Origin: Nocardia rosealba
GTDB taxonomy: Bacteria; Actinomycetota; Actinomycetes; Mycobacteriales; Mycobacteriaceae
Length of the DNA stretch: 64,000 nt
Assembly: GCF_020216065.1 (NCBI RefSeq)
Contig: NZ_JAIWNA010000002.1
Location: 1,211,145 to 1,275,144 of the forward strand
Direction: 5' to 3'
Below are positions 17,250 to 26,383 of this stretch, in pieces. The notes below the pieces were generated by a model, which had not been told where the DNA came from, did no database searches, and saw nothing but the letters and a program-made list of their open reading frames with translations. The position numbers and the translations under genes are program-made. Position 1 is the stretch's first letter. The number at the start of each line of letters is the position of its first letter.

Positions 17250-19378
17250 GGCTGTTCGGGGTGGCCTACGGCGGCGCGCGGCCCGAGAACAGAGACCAGG
17301 GCACGCGCGGCATCGCGCTGAGCGATGGCGTGCCAGACCTTGCGAACACTGTTGCCCGCGGTGTCGCCGTCAGCGATACCGTTCGTCCCCGCTACGGCAT
17401 TGCGCAGGGTGAGTGCGGCGACCGAGAGCTCGCGTGCGGCGTTGCGGCCGAGGACACGCACCACGTCGTCGCGAGTGCCCGCGTGGTCACCGGAATCCAG
17501 CAGCCGGCGCACCAGAGCGCTCGAGCCGTGACCGAAGGTGGCCGAGCCCATGGCGAATCGTTCGTTGGACAGGGTGGTGACCGCGATCCGCCAACCGTCA
17601 CCGGGATTCGCGACCACCTGACTGTCGGGCACGAAGACCTCGTCGAGGAAGACCTCGTTGAACTCCCAGATGCCCGTGGCCTGACGCAGCGGGCGGACGA
17701 CGACACCATCGGCGTCCATCGGAATCAGGAAGTACGTCAGGCCCGCGTGTTTGGCCGCAGTCGCATCGGTGCGAGCCAGGCAGACCGCCCAATCCGCTTC
17801 CTGTGCTTGGGAATTCCACACTTTCTGCCCGGTGATCACCCACCCGCCCGCGACCTTCCGCGCGGCGGTGGACAGCCCCGCCAAGTCCGAACCCGCTCCC
17901 GGCTCGGAGAACAGCTGACACCAGATGATCCGGCCGAGCAGGGTGTCGGTGACGAACCGCGCGCGCTGTTCGTCGTCACCGTGTTCGATCAGGGTGGGCA
18001 GCACCCATCCGCCGATTCCGAGCTCGGGTTGGGCGAGACCGCGGCGCGCGAATTCGTCGGCGATCACAGCCTGTTCGGCCGGACCGGCGCCGAGTCCGTA
18101 CGGGGGTGGGTAGTGCGGGGCGACCAGGCCGTCGGCGGCCAGCCGCGTACGACGGGATCCGCCGCGCGCGGGAGCCCAACCCGCCGAGGGGATCTCGTCG
18201 TCGGGCAAGGCGACGACCTCGTCGAGCACGGCACCCACGGTCGAACGCAGGGTCGGCGAGGTCGTGGCGGTGACGAACGTGAAATCGCGCTCGGCACGCA
18301 GGCACTGCTGTCCCAGTTCGCGCGCCGACGCGTCCTCGCCCCCGATCACGGCGGCCAATGCGATCGCCCGCCGCCAGTACAGGTGGGCGTCGTGTTCCCA
18401 GGTGAAGCCGATGCCACCGAGCAGGCTCACACAGTCCACCGCTTGATCGATCGCGGCGGGTAGGGCGGTCAGCGCGGCGCTCGCGGCGGCGAGAAGGCGC
18501 TGCTCGGTGGATTGGGACTCGGCGCGACCGGCGTCCCAGGTCGCCGCGGTCGTCACCTCGGCGCGGACCAGCATCAGTGCCGTCTTGTGCTGTACCGCTT
18601 GGAAACTACCGATCGGGCGGCCGAATTGGTGCCGGACGCGAATGTAGTCGACGGTGGTGTCCAGCAGCCGGCGACAGATTCCGGTCGCCTCCGCCGCGGC
18701 CAGGGTGGTCATCCACAGCTGGGCGAGGGCTGGGTCGATGCCGTCGAGCACCTTCGCCGGCGCCACCCGATAGGCGTCGAATGCGAGGCGTCCCAGGGAG
18801 CGGGTCAGGTCGACGGCCTCGGCGGTGGTCACGTGGGCCGACGAGCCCGACGGAACCGTGTCGGCGGGGTCGAACCAGAACCACAGGCTCGCCGCGCCGT
18901 CGATGTCGGCCCGCACCACCACCCGTTGGGCGCCGGGCAGACCGAGTGCCGGATCGGAGGTCCCTGATACCACCCAGCTGTCTCCGTCGGGTTCGGCGCG
19001 AAGTCCTGCGCCGGTGACGACGGATCCGGTCATGCCCGCGCTGAACGCCGTCAACAGTGCCGGGGCGTCCGTCGCCGCCGTAGCGAGCGCGCTCGCGGTC
19101 ACAGTCGGCAGGTACGGGCCGGGGAACAGGGCCGCGCCCAGTTGCTCGACCGCCACTACGAGGGTGTCCAGCCCGCACTCGTCGCCACTGTAGACAGCAG
19201 GCAGGTGCAGTGCGTGTAATCCCTGATCGCACAGGGCTGTCCAGGTGTCGGACGGTCCGGCGCCGGTCGAGTAGTCGGCGAGGTGTTCACGCGTCCGCGA
19301 CAGCGGTGCGAGCTTGCGGGCGAAGGCGGCGACCGATTCCGCAAGTGCCTGCTGGTCGGGGTCTACGGCTAGGGACAT
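17144..19378 (-). CDS. fused two-domain acyl-CoA dehydrogenase (FadE34/FadE6-like)
   Basis: A 744-aa flavoenzyme made of two acyl-CoA dehydrogenase halves. The first half (about 1-370) ends in LLGGIGFTWEHDAHLYWRRA. The second (about 375-744) has the FAD/substrate motif QLFSEPGAGSDLAGL, VITGQKVWNS, and ends GGGTIEIQLDIIARRVL. Such fusions mimic the alpha2beta2 ACADs of steroid side-chain beta-oxidation. I start at ATG 19378, which has AGGAG six bases upstream; the 39 residues before it are basic and unlike ACADs. It is followed by no gene on the same strand and overlaps the desaturase end. Confidence 0.9.
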   Translation of the reverse strand: MSLAVDPDQQALAESVAAFARKLAPLSRTREHLADYSTGAGPSDTWTALCDQGLHALHLPAVYSGDECGLDTLVVAVEQLGAALFPGPYLPTVTASALATAATDAPALLTAFSAGMTGSVVTGAGLRAEPDGDSWVVSGTSDPALGLPGAQRVVVRADIDGAASLWFWFDPADTVPSGSSAHVTTAEAVDLTRSLGRLAFDAYRVAPAKVLDGIDPALAQLWMTTLAAAEATGICRRLLDTTVDYIRVRHQFGRPIGSFQAVQHKTALMLVRAEVTTAATWDAGRAESQSTEQRLLAAASAALTALPAAIDQAVDCVSLLGGIGFTWEHDAHLYWRRAIALAAVIGGEDASARELGQQCLRAERDFTFVTATTSPTLRSTVGAVLDEVVALPDDEIPSAGWAPARGGSRRTRLAADGLVAPHYPPPYGLGAGPAEQAVIADEFARRGLAQPELGIGGWVLPTLIEHGDDEQRARFVTDTLLGRIIWCQLFSEPGAGSDLAGLSTAARKVAGGWVITGQKVWNSQAQEADWAVCLARTDATAAKHAGLTYFLIPMDADGVVVRPLRQATGIWEFNEVFLDEVFVPDSQVVANPGDGWRIAVTTLSNERFAMGSATFGHGSSALVRRLLDSGDHAGTRDDVVRVLGRNAARELSVAALTLRNAVAGTNGIADGDTAGNSVRKVWHAIAQRDAARALVSVLGPRAAVGHPEQPYTFDFLGLPAILFGGGTIEIQLDIIARRVLKLPR

Positions 19379-19403
19379 CTGCGGCTCCTGAAGGCTGGAA
19401 AGG

Positions 19404-20213
19404 TCACGACGGCGTTCGGTCCTGGCACTCGCTCGACAACGCGGCCCAGACCGGGGCGCGGTGGTCGAGCCGGGCGCGCATCCCTTCCACGGCATCGTGG
19501 CTGCCCATCACGCGCAGGTGCAGTTCGGTTTCGAGCTCGGCGACCCTGGCGGGGCCATAGCCGTGGATCGCGGCGTCCCACAGCAGTCGCTTGCTCGCTG
19601 CCATCGACGTCGGCGAGGCGTAGGTGGCCATGTCGGTGGCCATCGTGAGGGCGGCGGGCAGTACTTCGGCCGCGGGCAGGCACCGGCTGGCGAGGCCGAG
19701 CCGGACCGCTTCGACGCCGTCGAAAGTGCGTCCGGACAACAGGATGTCGGCGGCGACGGACATCCCGGCGACCTTGGCCACCGTCCAGTGCGCCATCGCG
19801 TCGGGCACGACACCGAGGCGCACCTGGGGAACGGCGTAGCGGGCGTCGTCGGCGACCAGACGGATGTCGGCCTGCATGGCAAGGGTCAGCCCGATGCCGA
19901 TGGCGTGTCCGTTCACCGCGGCGATCACCGGCTTTCGCAGGGCGAAGGCGGGCGGGTCGACCGGTGAGGCGGAGAAGGTGGCGCGGTCGGGACCGTCGAA
20001 GGTGGCCGTTCCGCCGCCCAGGTCCGCTCCCGCGCAGAAGGCCGGGGCGGCACCGGTCAGCACGATCACCCGGACCGCGGCGTCGACATCCAGGTCGCGG
20101 TAGGCCCGGCCGAGCGCGTGACCCATCGCGGCGGTGAAGGCATTGCGGCGCTGCGGTCGATCGAGAGTCACCACGGCGACGCCGTCGCAGATCTCGATCC
20201 GGACGCCGCTCAT
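19404..20213 (-). CDS. enoyl-CoA hydratase/isomerase (crotonase family)
   Basis: A 269-aa crotonase-fold protein. It shows VAVVTLDRPQRRNAF near residue 13, CAGADLGGG (oxyanion loop) near 62, and an oxyanion-hole region NGHAIGIGLTLAMQAD near 105. It hydrates enoyl-CoA or isomerises related CoA esters in beta-oxidation. ATG 20213 overlaps the stop of the upstream LLM gene as ATGA, so it is translationally coupled; the fadE fusion follows 25 bp on. The three genes form one operon for acyl-CoA breakdown. Confidence 0.9.
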   Translation of the reverse strand: MSGVRIEICDGVAVVTLDRPQRRNAFTAAMGHALGRAYRDLDVDAAVRVIVLTGAAPAFCAGADLGGGTATFDGPDRATFSASPVDPPAFALRKPVIAAVNGHAIGIGLTLAMQADIRLVADDARYAVPQVRLGVVPDAMAHWTVAKVAGMSVAADILLSGRTFDGVEAVRLGLASRCLPAAEVLPAALTMATDMATYASPTSMAASKRLLWDAAIHGYGPARVAELETELHLRVMGSHDAVEGMRARLDHRAPVWAALSSECQDRTPS

Positions 20214-21223
20214 ACGACCTGCAATGCGGTGACCAGGTCCCTGATCTGCGCGTCCGGAGCGGTGTAACCGGGGAAATAGCAGCAGATCCGGTCGGCGACC
20301 CGGCCGAAACGTGCCACGATCTGGTCGGCGCATTCCTCGGGCGTGCCATAGACGGCGAGCGTACGCAGCATGTGGTGGTCGATCAGCTCCGTCATCGGGC
20401 CGACCTGGCCACGCTTGGACAGCGCGTTCAGTTCGGGCTGGAGTTCACCCCATCCCTCGACCTCGAGGACCGGGCGGTAAGCGGGGGTCGATCCGTAGAA
20501 GGCGAGCAACCGCCGTACCCCGACGGCGGCGGACTCGAGCTCGCGCGGCGTCCGGCCCATCGCGACGATCACCTGCGGGTAGATCGCCAGGTCGGCGGCC
20601 GCCCGCCCGGCACGCTCGAGCCCTTCCTCGATGGCGGGCACGGTGCGTTCGGCGAAATGGCGTGCGCTGTTGAACGGCATGACCAGCAGCCCGTCGGCCA
20701 CCTCGGCCGCGGTTCTGGTCATGATCGGGCCGAGCGCGCCGAGGCAGATCTGCGGCACCCCATACGGATTAGGGCCGGGATCGAAGGTTGGCGGCATCAG
20801 GGTGTGCCGGGTGAATTCCCCTTCGAAGCGCAGCGCGGTCCCGTTCTGCCACGCGTCGAGGACGGCCTTGACCGCTTGGACGATCTCGCGCATCCGTGCC
20901 GCGGGCCGCGACCACTGGCCGCCGTACCGCTTGTCGATGTGCGCGCGAGTCTGCGAACCGAGTCCGAGCCGGAACCGGCCACGGCTGAGCAGGTGCAGAT
21001 CGTAGGCCGCGTGCGCCAGGTGCAGCGGGCTACGTGGCAGTGCGATGGCGACGTTGGTCATCAGGTCGACAGGTTCGGCACCGCCGGCTGCCAGGATCAG
21101 CGGCAGAAACGCGTCATGGGGACCTTCGAAGGTGAACAGGCCGTCGGCGCCACACGCGGTCAATTCGGCAGTGCGGGAGACGACTTCGTCGGGGCGGGCG
21201 TCGAGCTGGAGATCGACCTTCAT
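20210..21223 (-). CDS. F420-dependent LLM-class oxidoreductase
   Basis: A 337-aa bacterial-luciferase-like flavin/F420 oxidoreductase. Markers are GADGLFTFEGPHDAF, ALPRSPLHLAHAAYDLHLLSRGRFRLGLGSQ and QICLGALGP. I start at ATG 21223 (MKVDLQLD); the 17 upstream residues overlap the operator at 21261. It resembles the LLM subfamily near TIGR03617. First gene of the operon LLM-hydratase-FadE. Control by the TetR at 21908 is strongly suggested by the shared operator. Substrate unknown. Confidence 0.88.
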   Translation of the reverse strand: MKVDLQLDARPDEVVSRTAELTACGADGLFTFEGPHDAFLPLILAAGGAEPVDLMTNVAIALPRSPLHLAHAAYDLHLLSRGRFRLGLGSQTRAHIDKRYGGQWSRPAARMREIVQAVKAVLDAWQNGTALRFEGEFTRHTLMPPTFDPGPNPYGVPQICLGALGPIMTRTAAEVADGLLVMPFNSARHFAERTVPAIEEGLERAGRAAADLAIYPQVIVAMGRTPRELESAAVGVRRLLAFYGSTPAYRPVLEVEGWGELQPELNALSKRGQVGPMTELIDHHMLRTLAVYGTPEECADQIVARFGRVADRICCYFPGYTAPDAQIRDLVTALQVV

Positions 21224-21260
21224 CGGTCCGCCGTGAACTGCGGAAGTACTGCGATCATAA

Positions 21261-21278
21261 TTACATAGTAGCATGTAA
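21261..21278. promoter_or_regulatory. TetR operator copy 1 (LLM operon)
   Basis: TTACAT-AGTAGC-ATGTAA is a perfect inverted repeat just upstream of the LLM operon. It is followed by CGTTAT, exactly as at 21908-21931. The near-identical second copy in front of the neighbouring TetR gene makes this a strong operator call. Confidence 0.75.
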
Positions 21279-21320
21279 CGTTATGGCGCGACCAGGGGAG
21301 AATTCGCCGCGAGCGACGGT

Positions 21321-21908
21321 TCAGCGCGGGTTCACGAGCACGTACAACGCGTCCGCCATGCGCGTCACGAACCGCTCGGCGTCTTCACCGCCTCGCGACA
21401 GCGCGTGGAATGTCGTTGTCCCCGCGAGGATCTCGAAGACCAGCTCCGGATCGACGCCGGGCGCGAGCCGAGCGTCGTCGACCGCCCCCGCGAGTAACTC
21501 GGCGAAGGCCTTGCGTACCGGCGCACCGATCGCCAGCAGCCGTCGCCGCGCCTCTTCGGTCTGCGAGTCGGCCAGCAGACCCGGCACTCCGGCGCGCGCC
21601 GCCGGGCTGTCCGCACGGGCGAGAAAAATGCGCACCCAGGTCGCCAGGTCGGCGCGCAGATCGCCGGTCGGTTCCGGCGGCGCGTACGCGCCGGGACCGT
21701 GAATGGCCTCCTCCAGCAAGGCCTGCCGAGTCGGCCAGCGCCGGTAGATCGCCGGTGTGTTGACGCCGGCGCGCTTGGCGATCGCCACCACCGTGGTCTG
21801 CGGATACCCCACCTCGGCGAGCAGCTGCCGGGCGGCGATGAGCACGGCGAGGTCTTTGTCGGCGTCACGCGGCCGACCGGGTCGCGGCGAGGATTCCGAG
21901 GTCACCAT
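21321..21908 (-). CDS. TetR/AcrR family regulator
   Basis: A 195-aa repressor. The HTH is ARQLLAEVGYPQTTVVAIAKRAGVNTPAIYRRWPTRQALLEEAI. The C-terminal half is of the TetR_C type with helix RADLATWVRIFLARADS. ATG 21908 lies within the operator 21908-21925 and has no Shine-Dalgarno, so a leaderless transcript with TAGTAT as -10 is likely. It should autoregulate and repress the LLM-hydratase-FadE operon that starts 98 bp beyond its stop. Confidence 0.9.
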   Translation of the reverse strand: MVTSESSPRPGRPRDADKDLAVLIAARQLLAEVGYPQTTVVAIAKRAGVNTPAIYRRWPTRQALLEEAIHGPGAYAPPEPTGDLRADLATWVRIFLARADSPAARAGVPGLLADSQTEEARRRLLAIGAPVRKAFAELLAGAVDDARLAPGVDPELVFEILAGTTTFHALSRGGEDAERFVTRMADALYVLVNPR

Positions 21909-21925
21909 TACATACTAGACTGTAA
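21908..21925. promoter_or_regulatory. TetR operator copy 2 (autoregulatory)
   Basis: TTACATACTAGACTGTAA, followed by CGTTAT, matches the operator at 21261-21278 in 20 of 24 aligned bases including the flank, and overlaps the tetR start codon. Arms TTACAT/CTGTAA differ from perfect symmetry by one base. Confidence 0.7.
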
Positions 21926-21959
21926 CGTTATTCGGCGCTGCCGCGACCCGTGACCACAA

Positions 21960-22988
21960 TCAGTCCTCGGCCAGCAACTGCTCGATCCGCTGGACACAGA
22001 ACGCCGTCACATCGACCTCCGGCGGCAGCTGCAACCGGTGCGCCATCCGCAGCAGCGGGATACTGAGCAGGGCCGCCGCCAGAATCTCGTTGTAGCGCAG
22101 GTTGCGCACCTTCATCCCGCTGCGTTCCTCGTAGCGGGCGATGGTCTGCTGCCTGGTCGGTGTGCCCGGAAGCCGTTCGGTGCCTTGGAATTCCGAACAC
22201 GCCCAGTCGAGGAACAGCATCCAGGCGAGGTCGGCTTCGTGGTCGCCGATGTAGGAGATCTCCCAGTCGAGCACGCCGACAACCCGGAATTCGGTGTCGT
22301 AGAGGATGTTCGACATGCGTGCGTCACCCCAGCACAGCGTGACCTGGTCGGGTTCGTACGAATTCGCGCGTAGCCAGTCCACCGCACGGCGCAGCGCTGG
22401 TGGCGCGGTGGTCGACGCCCAGTCGAGGGCGGCGCCGACGTAGCCGACTATCTGCTCGAGTGGCTTCGTGCCGAATTGCGGGAACGCCAGGAAGTCCAGA
22501 TTCAGGGTGCGCCAGTCGAGCTGGTGGATCTCGGCGATGGTGTCGACGCAACCCCACCACATCTTTTCCCGCTCGGCGGGCTCGGCATCGAAGTACAGTC
22601 CGGCCGAATGATAGGACGGCAGGTCACCGGGCGCGCAGCCCTCGATCCGGTCCATCACGAAGTACGGGCTGCCGAGCGCCTCGGTGCCGCGATCCAGCCA
22701 GCGGACAGCGGGTACCGGCAGGCCGGTGCCCGCGAGCCTGCGCATGACCAGCACCTGCCGGAGCAGGTCGTAGTCGGGAAACAGCGCGACCTCGGGCGGG
22801 CGGCGCAGCACCAGCGACACCTGCTCGGCGTCGTCGCGTTCCAGGTCGAACAGGAACGTCTCGGTCGCCAGCCCGCGCGGGCTGGCCGTCCAGTTCGATA
22901 CCCGGGCGGAGCGCGCGTCGGGGAACTCCTCGCGCAGGACGGGCACGACGGCGGTCGGCAGGTCTGCTGCCGTGGGTCGAGCGGTCAT
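21960..22988 (-). CDS. APH-like phosphotransferase family protein
   Basis: A 342-aa protein-kinase-like fold enzyme (aminoglycoside phosphotransferase/ACAD10-N family). VLRRPP near residue 60 is the ATP-lysine/arginine region, LCWGDARMSNILY is the catalytic loop (Trp in place of the usual His before Gly-Asp) and GVLDWEISYIGD is the Mg2+ loop. In actinobacteria such proteins often sit in lipid or sterol gene sets beside ACADs. It overlaps the upstream CrtC-like gene by one base (TGATG), so it is co-translated. Substrate unknown; antibiotic resistance is not implied. Confidence 0.85.
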   Translation of the reverse strand: MTARPTAADLPTAVVPVLREEFPDARSARVSNWTASPRGLATETFLFDLERDDAEQVSLVLRRPPEVALFPDYDLLRQVLVMRRLAGTGLPVPAVRWLDRGTEALGSPYFVMDRIEGCAPGDLPSYHSAGLYFDAEPAEREKMWWGCVDTIAEIHQLDWRTLNLDFLAFPQFGTKPLEQIVGYVGAALDWASTTAPPALRRAVDWLRANSYEPDQVTLCWGDARMSNILYDTEFRVVGVLDWEISYIGDHEADLAWMLFLDWACSEFQGTERLPGTPTRQQTIARYEERSGMKVRNLRYNEILAAALLSIPLLRMAHRLQLPPEVDVTAFCVQRIEQLLAED

Positions 22989-24103
22989 CAGTAGCCCTCG
23001 TACCCGTAGCGGGCGTTGCGGCCCATGAACACCATCTCCACCAAGCCGTAGCCGACCTTCCCGTCACTGCTCTCGACCTTGCAGAAGGTCTCGGTGAGCA
23101 TGCTGACCTGTCGCAGCTCCCCGGTTTCGGTCAGGTCGACGGTGAAGCCGTCGCTGTAGGACTCGCCCTTCCAGATACCGGAGGCGTAACCGCGGTACAT
23201 GTCGTAGCCGGCCAGGCCCGGCCAGAAATCGTGTAGCGCCGTCACGGAGAAGGTGCGCACGTTGCCGTCGGCGGCGGTCGTGGTGAACGCGCCCTCGGTG
23301 ACGATGCGGAAGTCGTCGCGGAACTTCAGGTCGTGGGTGACGCCGATGATCGGCACGGTCGGCGCCTGCGCTTCGATGGGCTGCTGGATGGAGCCTTCGA
23401 AGTGCCAGCGTTGCCCGTCGGCGGTCTCGCGCTGAGCGAAATGGACCAGCTCGTCGCCGAACTGGAAGATGCCCATGAAGTACAGGACACCGTCCGGGAT
23501 CTCCGAGGGCTGCAGACCGCTGCCCTCGCCGAGGCTGCCGCCGCCACCGCCGTGCCTGGTGCCCCACGAGTGATCGCGACCGAACCACCAGGTGCTCGGG
23601 TCGATGTCGATCCGCTGACCGTCGACCTCGAGCCAGCCGGAGATCTCACCGTTCTGGTAGTAGCGTCGCGCGTCCTCGCGGACGCGCCCGCGGGTGCGGA
23701 AGAACGCGGGTTCCTGCTCGTAGGCGGGGAACTGACCGCTGAAGTTCAGCTCCAAGCGCAGTCCGTGCTCGTTGTCGCCCAGGCTCGCGCGCACCCCGCG
23801 CAGCGGCTCGGTGATCTCGTAGCGGTAGGGGCCCACCTGCCAGGCGCCCAGGTCGTCGTACTTGCCGCCGATCTCACGCGACAGGCGCGCCACATGCGCC
23901 TTGCCGTCGATGGTGACCATCGCGTAGGCGTCCATGACATTGCGGTTGGGGTAGCGCGCCATGCCGGTCATGACGCTCACCCGGCCGGTGGTGTCGAAGC
24001 CGTAGAGCACGACGCGCTCGGTCCAGCGCAGGTCGCTCTGGACGACGTGGTCGAAGGTCGTCGGCAATTGGTGGCACAGCAGTTCGTCCTGGGGAGTCAG
24101 CAT
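22988..24103 (-). CDS. CrtC/lipocalin-like hypothetical protein
   Basis: A 371-aa beta-rich protein with no signal peptide. GMARYPNRNVMDAYAMVTIDGK near residue 47 and STWWFGRDHSWGTRHGGGGG near 170 resemble the GRDHSWG signature of CrtC/AttH-like lipocalin-fold proteins, a family of hydratases and chaperone-like lipid binders. A Gly-rich loop (HGGGGGSLGEG) is notable. It is translationally coupled to the APH-like gene and divergent from a TetR gene. Function unknown. Confidence 0.7.
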   Translation of the reverse strand: MLTPQDELLCHQLPTTFDHVVQSDLRWTERVVLYGFDTTGRVSVMTGMARYPNRNVMDAYAMVTIDGKAHVARLSREIGGKYDDLGAWQVGPYRYEITEPLRGVRASLGDNEHGLRLELNFSGQFPAYEQEPAFFRTRGRVREDARRYYQNGEISGWLEVDGQRIDIDPSTWWFGRDHSWGTRHGGGGGSLGEGSGLQPSEIPDGVLYFMGIFQFGDELVHFAQRETADGQRWHFEGSIQQPIEAQAPTVPIIGVTHDLKFRDDFRIVTEGAFTTTAADGNVRTFSVTALHDFWPGLAGYDMYRGYASGIWKGESYSDGFTVDLTETGELRQVSMLTETFCKVESSDGKVGYGLVEMVFMGRNARYGYEGY

Positions 24104-24227
24104 GGGGGTCCTTCACGAGTGGGGGGCGGAACAGGTTTCAAGTTAGCGAATTCAAATACACCATGTAGCGTTTTTAAAAAGATCCGATCTCGGCTACGCT
24201 CTGCCGACGTCGAAGGAGGAGTGATCG
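24104..24227. promoter_or_regulatory. A/T-rich divergent promoter region
   Basis: The spacer between the CrtC-like gene and TetR is far richer in A/T than its surroundings, with AAGTTAGCGAATTCAAATAC and the palindrome TTTTTAAAAA at 24171-24180. It must hold both divergent promoters and probably the TetR operator, but I could not define a convincing long palindrome. Confidence 0.4.
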
Positions 24228-24836
24228 GTGACCGAACAGATCGAGAACCGCCAGGGCCGCGGTCGTCCACGGGACCCACAACTGGACGAGCAAGTGCTGC
24301 GCGCCACGCAGGAACTGCTGGTAGAGCAGGGTTTTCAGGCCACGACGATTCAGGGCGTCGCGCGCCGCGCGGGAGTGGTCGCCACCTCGATCTACCGTCG
24401 GTGGCCGAACAAGATCCACCTCGTCGAGGACGCGATCTTCGCGCTCGACACCGGGGTGGTCCCGCAGCCCACCGGTGACATCCGCGCGGACCTGCTCGCC
24501 TGGACCCGGCTGTTCTTCACCGCCGCCACCCATCCCGCGGCCCGCTCCGGCATCCCCGGCCTGCTCTCGGCCTACCACGACGACGAACAGAGCTACCGGC
24601 GACTGCGCGACCGCGGCGAGGGCATGGCGCGAGTCGCGTTGCGCGCCACCATCGATGCGGCCGTCGAAACCGGCCAGGTCTCCCCTGCCTGCGATCCGGA
24701 CCTGCTCTTCGAATTCCTGCGTGGCGCGACCCTGCTGCGCGCACTCACCCGAGGCGACGAGGACGGCGAACATTTCTGCCGCCAGACGGCCGCGGCCCTG
24801 GTCACCCTCGCCCTCCATCACGAAAGTACGGAATGA
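24228..24836 (+). CDS. TetR/AcrR family regulator
   Basis: A 202-aa repressor, HTH QELLVEQGFQATTIQGVARRAGVVATSIYRRWPNKIHLVEDA. The C-terminal domain has DLLFEFLRGATLLRALTRGDEDG. GTG 24228 follows GAAGGAGTGATCG. It is divergent from the CrtC-like/APH-like pair and overlaps the next gene by ATGA, so it is cotranscribed with the LVIVD-repeat protein. Either side could be its target. Confidence 0.9.
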   Translation: MTEQIENRQGRGRPRDPQLDEQVLRATQELLVEQGFQATTIQGVARRAGVVATSIYRRWPNKIHLVEDAIFALDTGVVPQPTGDIRADLLAWTRLFFTAATHPAARSGIPGLLSAYHDDEQSYRRLRDRGEGMARVALRATIDAAVETGQVSPACDPDLLFEFLRGATLLRALTRGDEDGEHFCRQTAAALVTLALHHESTE

Positions 24837-26383
24837 GAACCCTCTATCGACGTCTGCTCGTCGCCGCGGCCGCCGCGTTGCTGGTCCCCGCCGCGATCGG
24901 CACCGCACAACCGGACTCCTCAGGGCGGGTGCTGGAGAGTCGCGACATCGCCGACACAGCTGTCGCCCGGGCTGCCTGCACCGGCGACGCGCTTCCCGAA
25001 CCCGGCTTGCAGGGCGACGTGCCGGCCGCCGACCGTGACAGCGGCCGCAGTACCCAGGGCTACCGGTGCAACATCACCCGTATCGGCGGCTACGCGGGTC
25101 GCGGCGCGGGGATCACCTCGACGCAATTCGACCACTGCGTCTATCTGGGTAGCTTCTTCCCCGGCAACCTGCTCGGCCCGGCGCAAGGCGTGCAGGTGAT
25201 CGACGTCGCGGATCCGGCGAATCCGGTGCTCACCACCACGCTCACCGAACCCGCGATGCTGGCCGGAACCTGGGAGAGTCTCAAGGTCAACGCCGAGCGA
25301 AAGCTGCTGGTCGGCACCGGGGTTCCCGCGTTCACCGGCGCGGGGCTGATCTCGGTCTACGACATCTCCGACTGCGCGCACCCGCGTCTGCTCAACCCCG
25401 GCCCGGGCACCGATCCGACCCTGCCGGTGCAGATCACGGCGCACGAGGGCGGTTTCTCCCCCGACGGCCGCACCTATTGGGCGTCCGGGGTCGTTCCCGG
25501 CATCGTCAGCGCTGTCGACCTGACCGATCCGGCTCTGCCCCGCGTGATCTGGCAGGGCATGCCCGGCAAGTCCATGCACGGTATGGGCCTGCGCGCCGAC
25601 GGCAACCGGATGTATCTGGCCGACAACATGGGTGGGCTCACGATCCTCGACACCTCCGCCGTGCAGCGGCGCGATCCCGACCCCCAGGTGCCGATCATCG
25701 CCCAGCTCACCTGGACCGACGGCTGGGCGACCCAGCAGAACGTGCCGGTCACCTACAACGGCGTGCCGTACCTGTTCAGCGCCGACGAGGCGGGCTCCGG
25801 CGGCGTGAAACTCATCGACATCTCCGACGACACCCAGCCGCGCGTGGTGAACACGATCAAGCTGGAGATCAATCTTTCGCAGCACCGCGACAGCGCGATG
25901 GCCTCCAGCATGGGTGGATCGTTGTTCGCCTACGACGCCCACTACTGCTCCGCCGACCGGCCGGTGAATCCCACCGCGCTCGCCTGCGGCTGGATCTCCT
26001 CCGGCATCCGGGTGTTCGATGTGCGCGATCCGTTCCAGGTGCGCGAGATCGCCTACTTCAACCCACCGGCACGCACCGGCCAGAACAGCGAGTTGTGGAA
26101 CTCCCCGCACGCTCTCGCCTCGATCATCGGTGTCCCGCTCCTCAGCGCGCCATCGGTGATGCAGGCCGTCGAGTCGGGCGCCTTCGATCCCGAGCAGGCG
26201 ACCAGCTCGCGTACCGGCGACGTGGCCTTCGGTGACCTGTCCACGGACTGGTGCTTCTCGGCCCCCGAATGGCGTGGCAACCAGCTGTGGGCCGCCTGCG
26301 CCGACAACGGCCTGCTCACCCTGGAATTGTCACCCGAGGTGTACACCCCGCCCGCCGACCAGCGCTCGACCGTCGGCTCATGA
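24833..26383 (+). CDS. secreted LVIVD-type beta-propeller protein
   Basis: A 516-aa exported protein with a Sec signal peptide (RRLLVAAAAALLVPAAIGTA). The mature part has repeated beta-propeller blades of the LVIVD class: VQVIDVADPANPVL, ISVYDISDCAHPRL, VSAVDLTDPALPRV, LTILDTSAV, VKLIDISDDTQPRV and IRVFDVRDPFQVRE. At least six cysteines suit disulfides outside the cell. Coupled to TetR upstream and DUF305 downstream by 4-bp overlaps. Role unknown; propellers of this type bind ligands or partners. Confidence 0.85.
   Translation: MRTLYRRLLVAAAAALLVPAAIGTAQPDSSGRVLESRDIADTAVARAACTGDALPEPGLQGDVPAADRDSGRSTQGYRCNITRIGGYAGRGAGITSTQFDHCVYLGSFFPGNLLGPAQGVQVIDVADPANPVLTTTLTEPAMLAGTWESLKVNAERKLLVGTGVPAFTGAGLISVYDISDCAHPRLLNPGPGTDPTLPVQITAHEGGFSPDGRTYWASGVVPGIVSAVDLTDPALPRVIWQGMPGKSMHGMGLRADGNRMYLADNMGGLTILDTSAVQRRDPDPQVPIIAQLTWTDGWATQQNVPVTYNGVPYLFSADEAGSGGVKLIDISDDTQPRVVNTIKLEINLSQHRDSAMASSMGGSLFAYDAHYCSADRPVNPTALACGWISSGIRVFDVRDPFQVREIAYFNPPARTGQNSELWNSPHALASIIGVPLLSAPSVMQAVESGAFDPEQATSSRTGDVAFGDLSTDWCFSAPEWRGNQLWAACADNGLLTLELSPEVYTPPADQRSTVGS

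Noticed and set aside
22305..22345. Loss of the usual catalytic-loop His in the APH-like protein as a sign of a pseudo-kinase
   Set aside because: The essential Asp and Asn of GDARMSN and the DWE loop are intact; this His is variable in the family.
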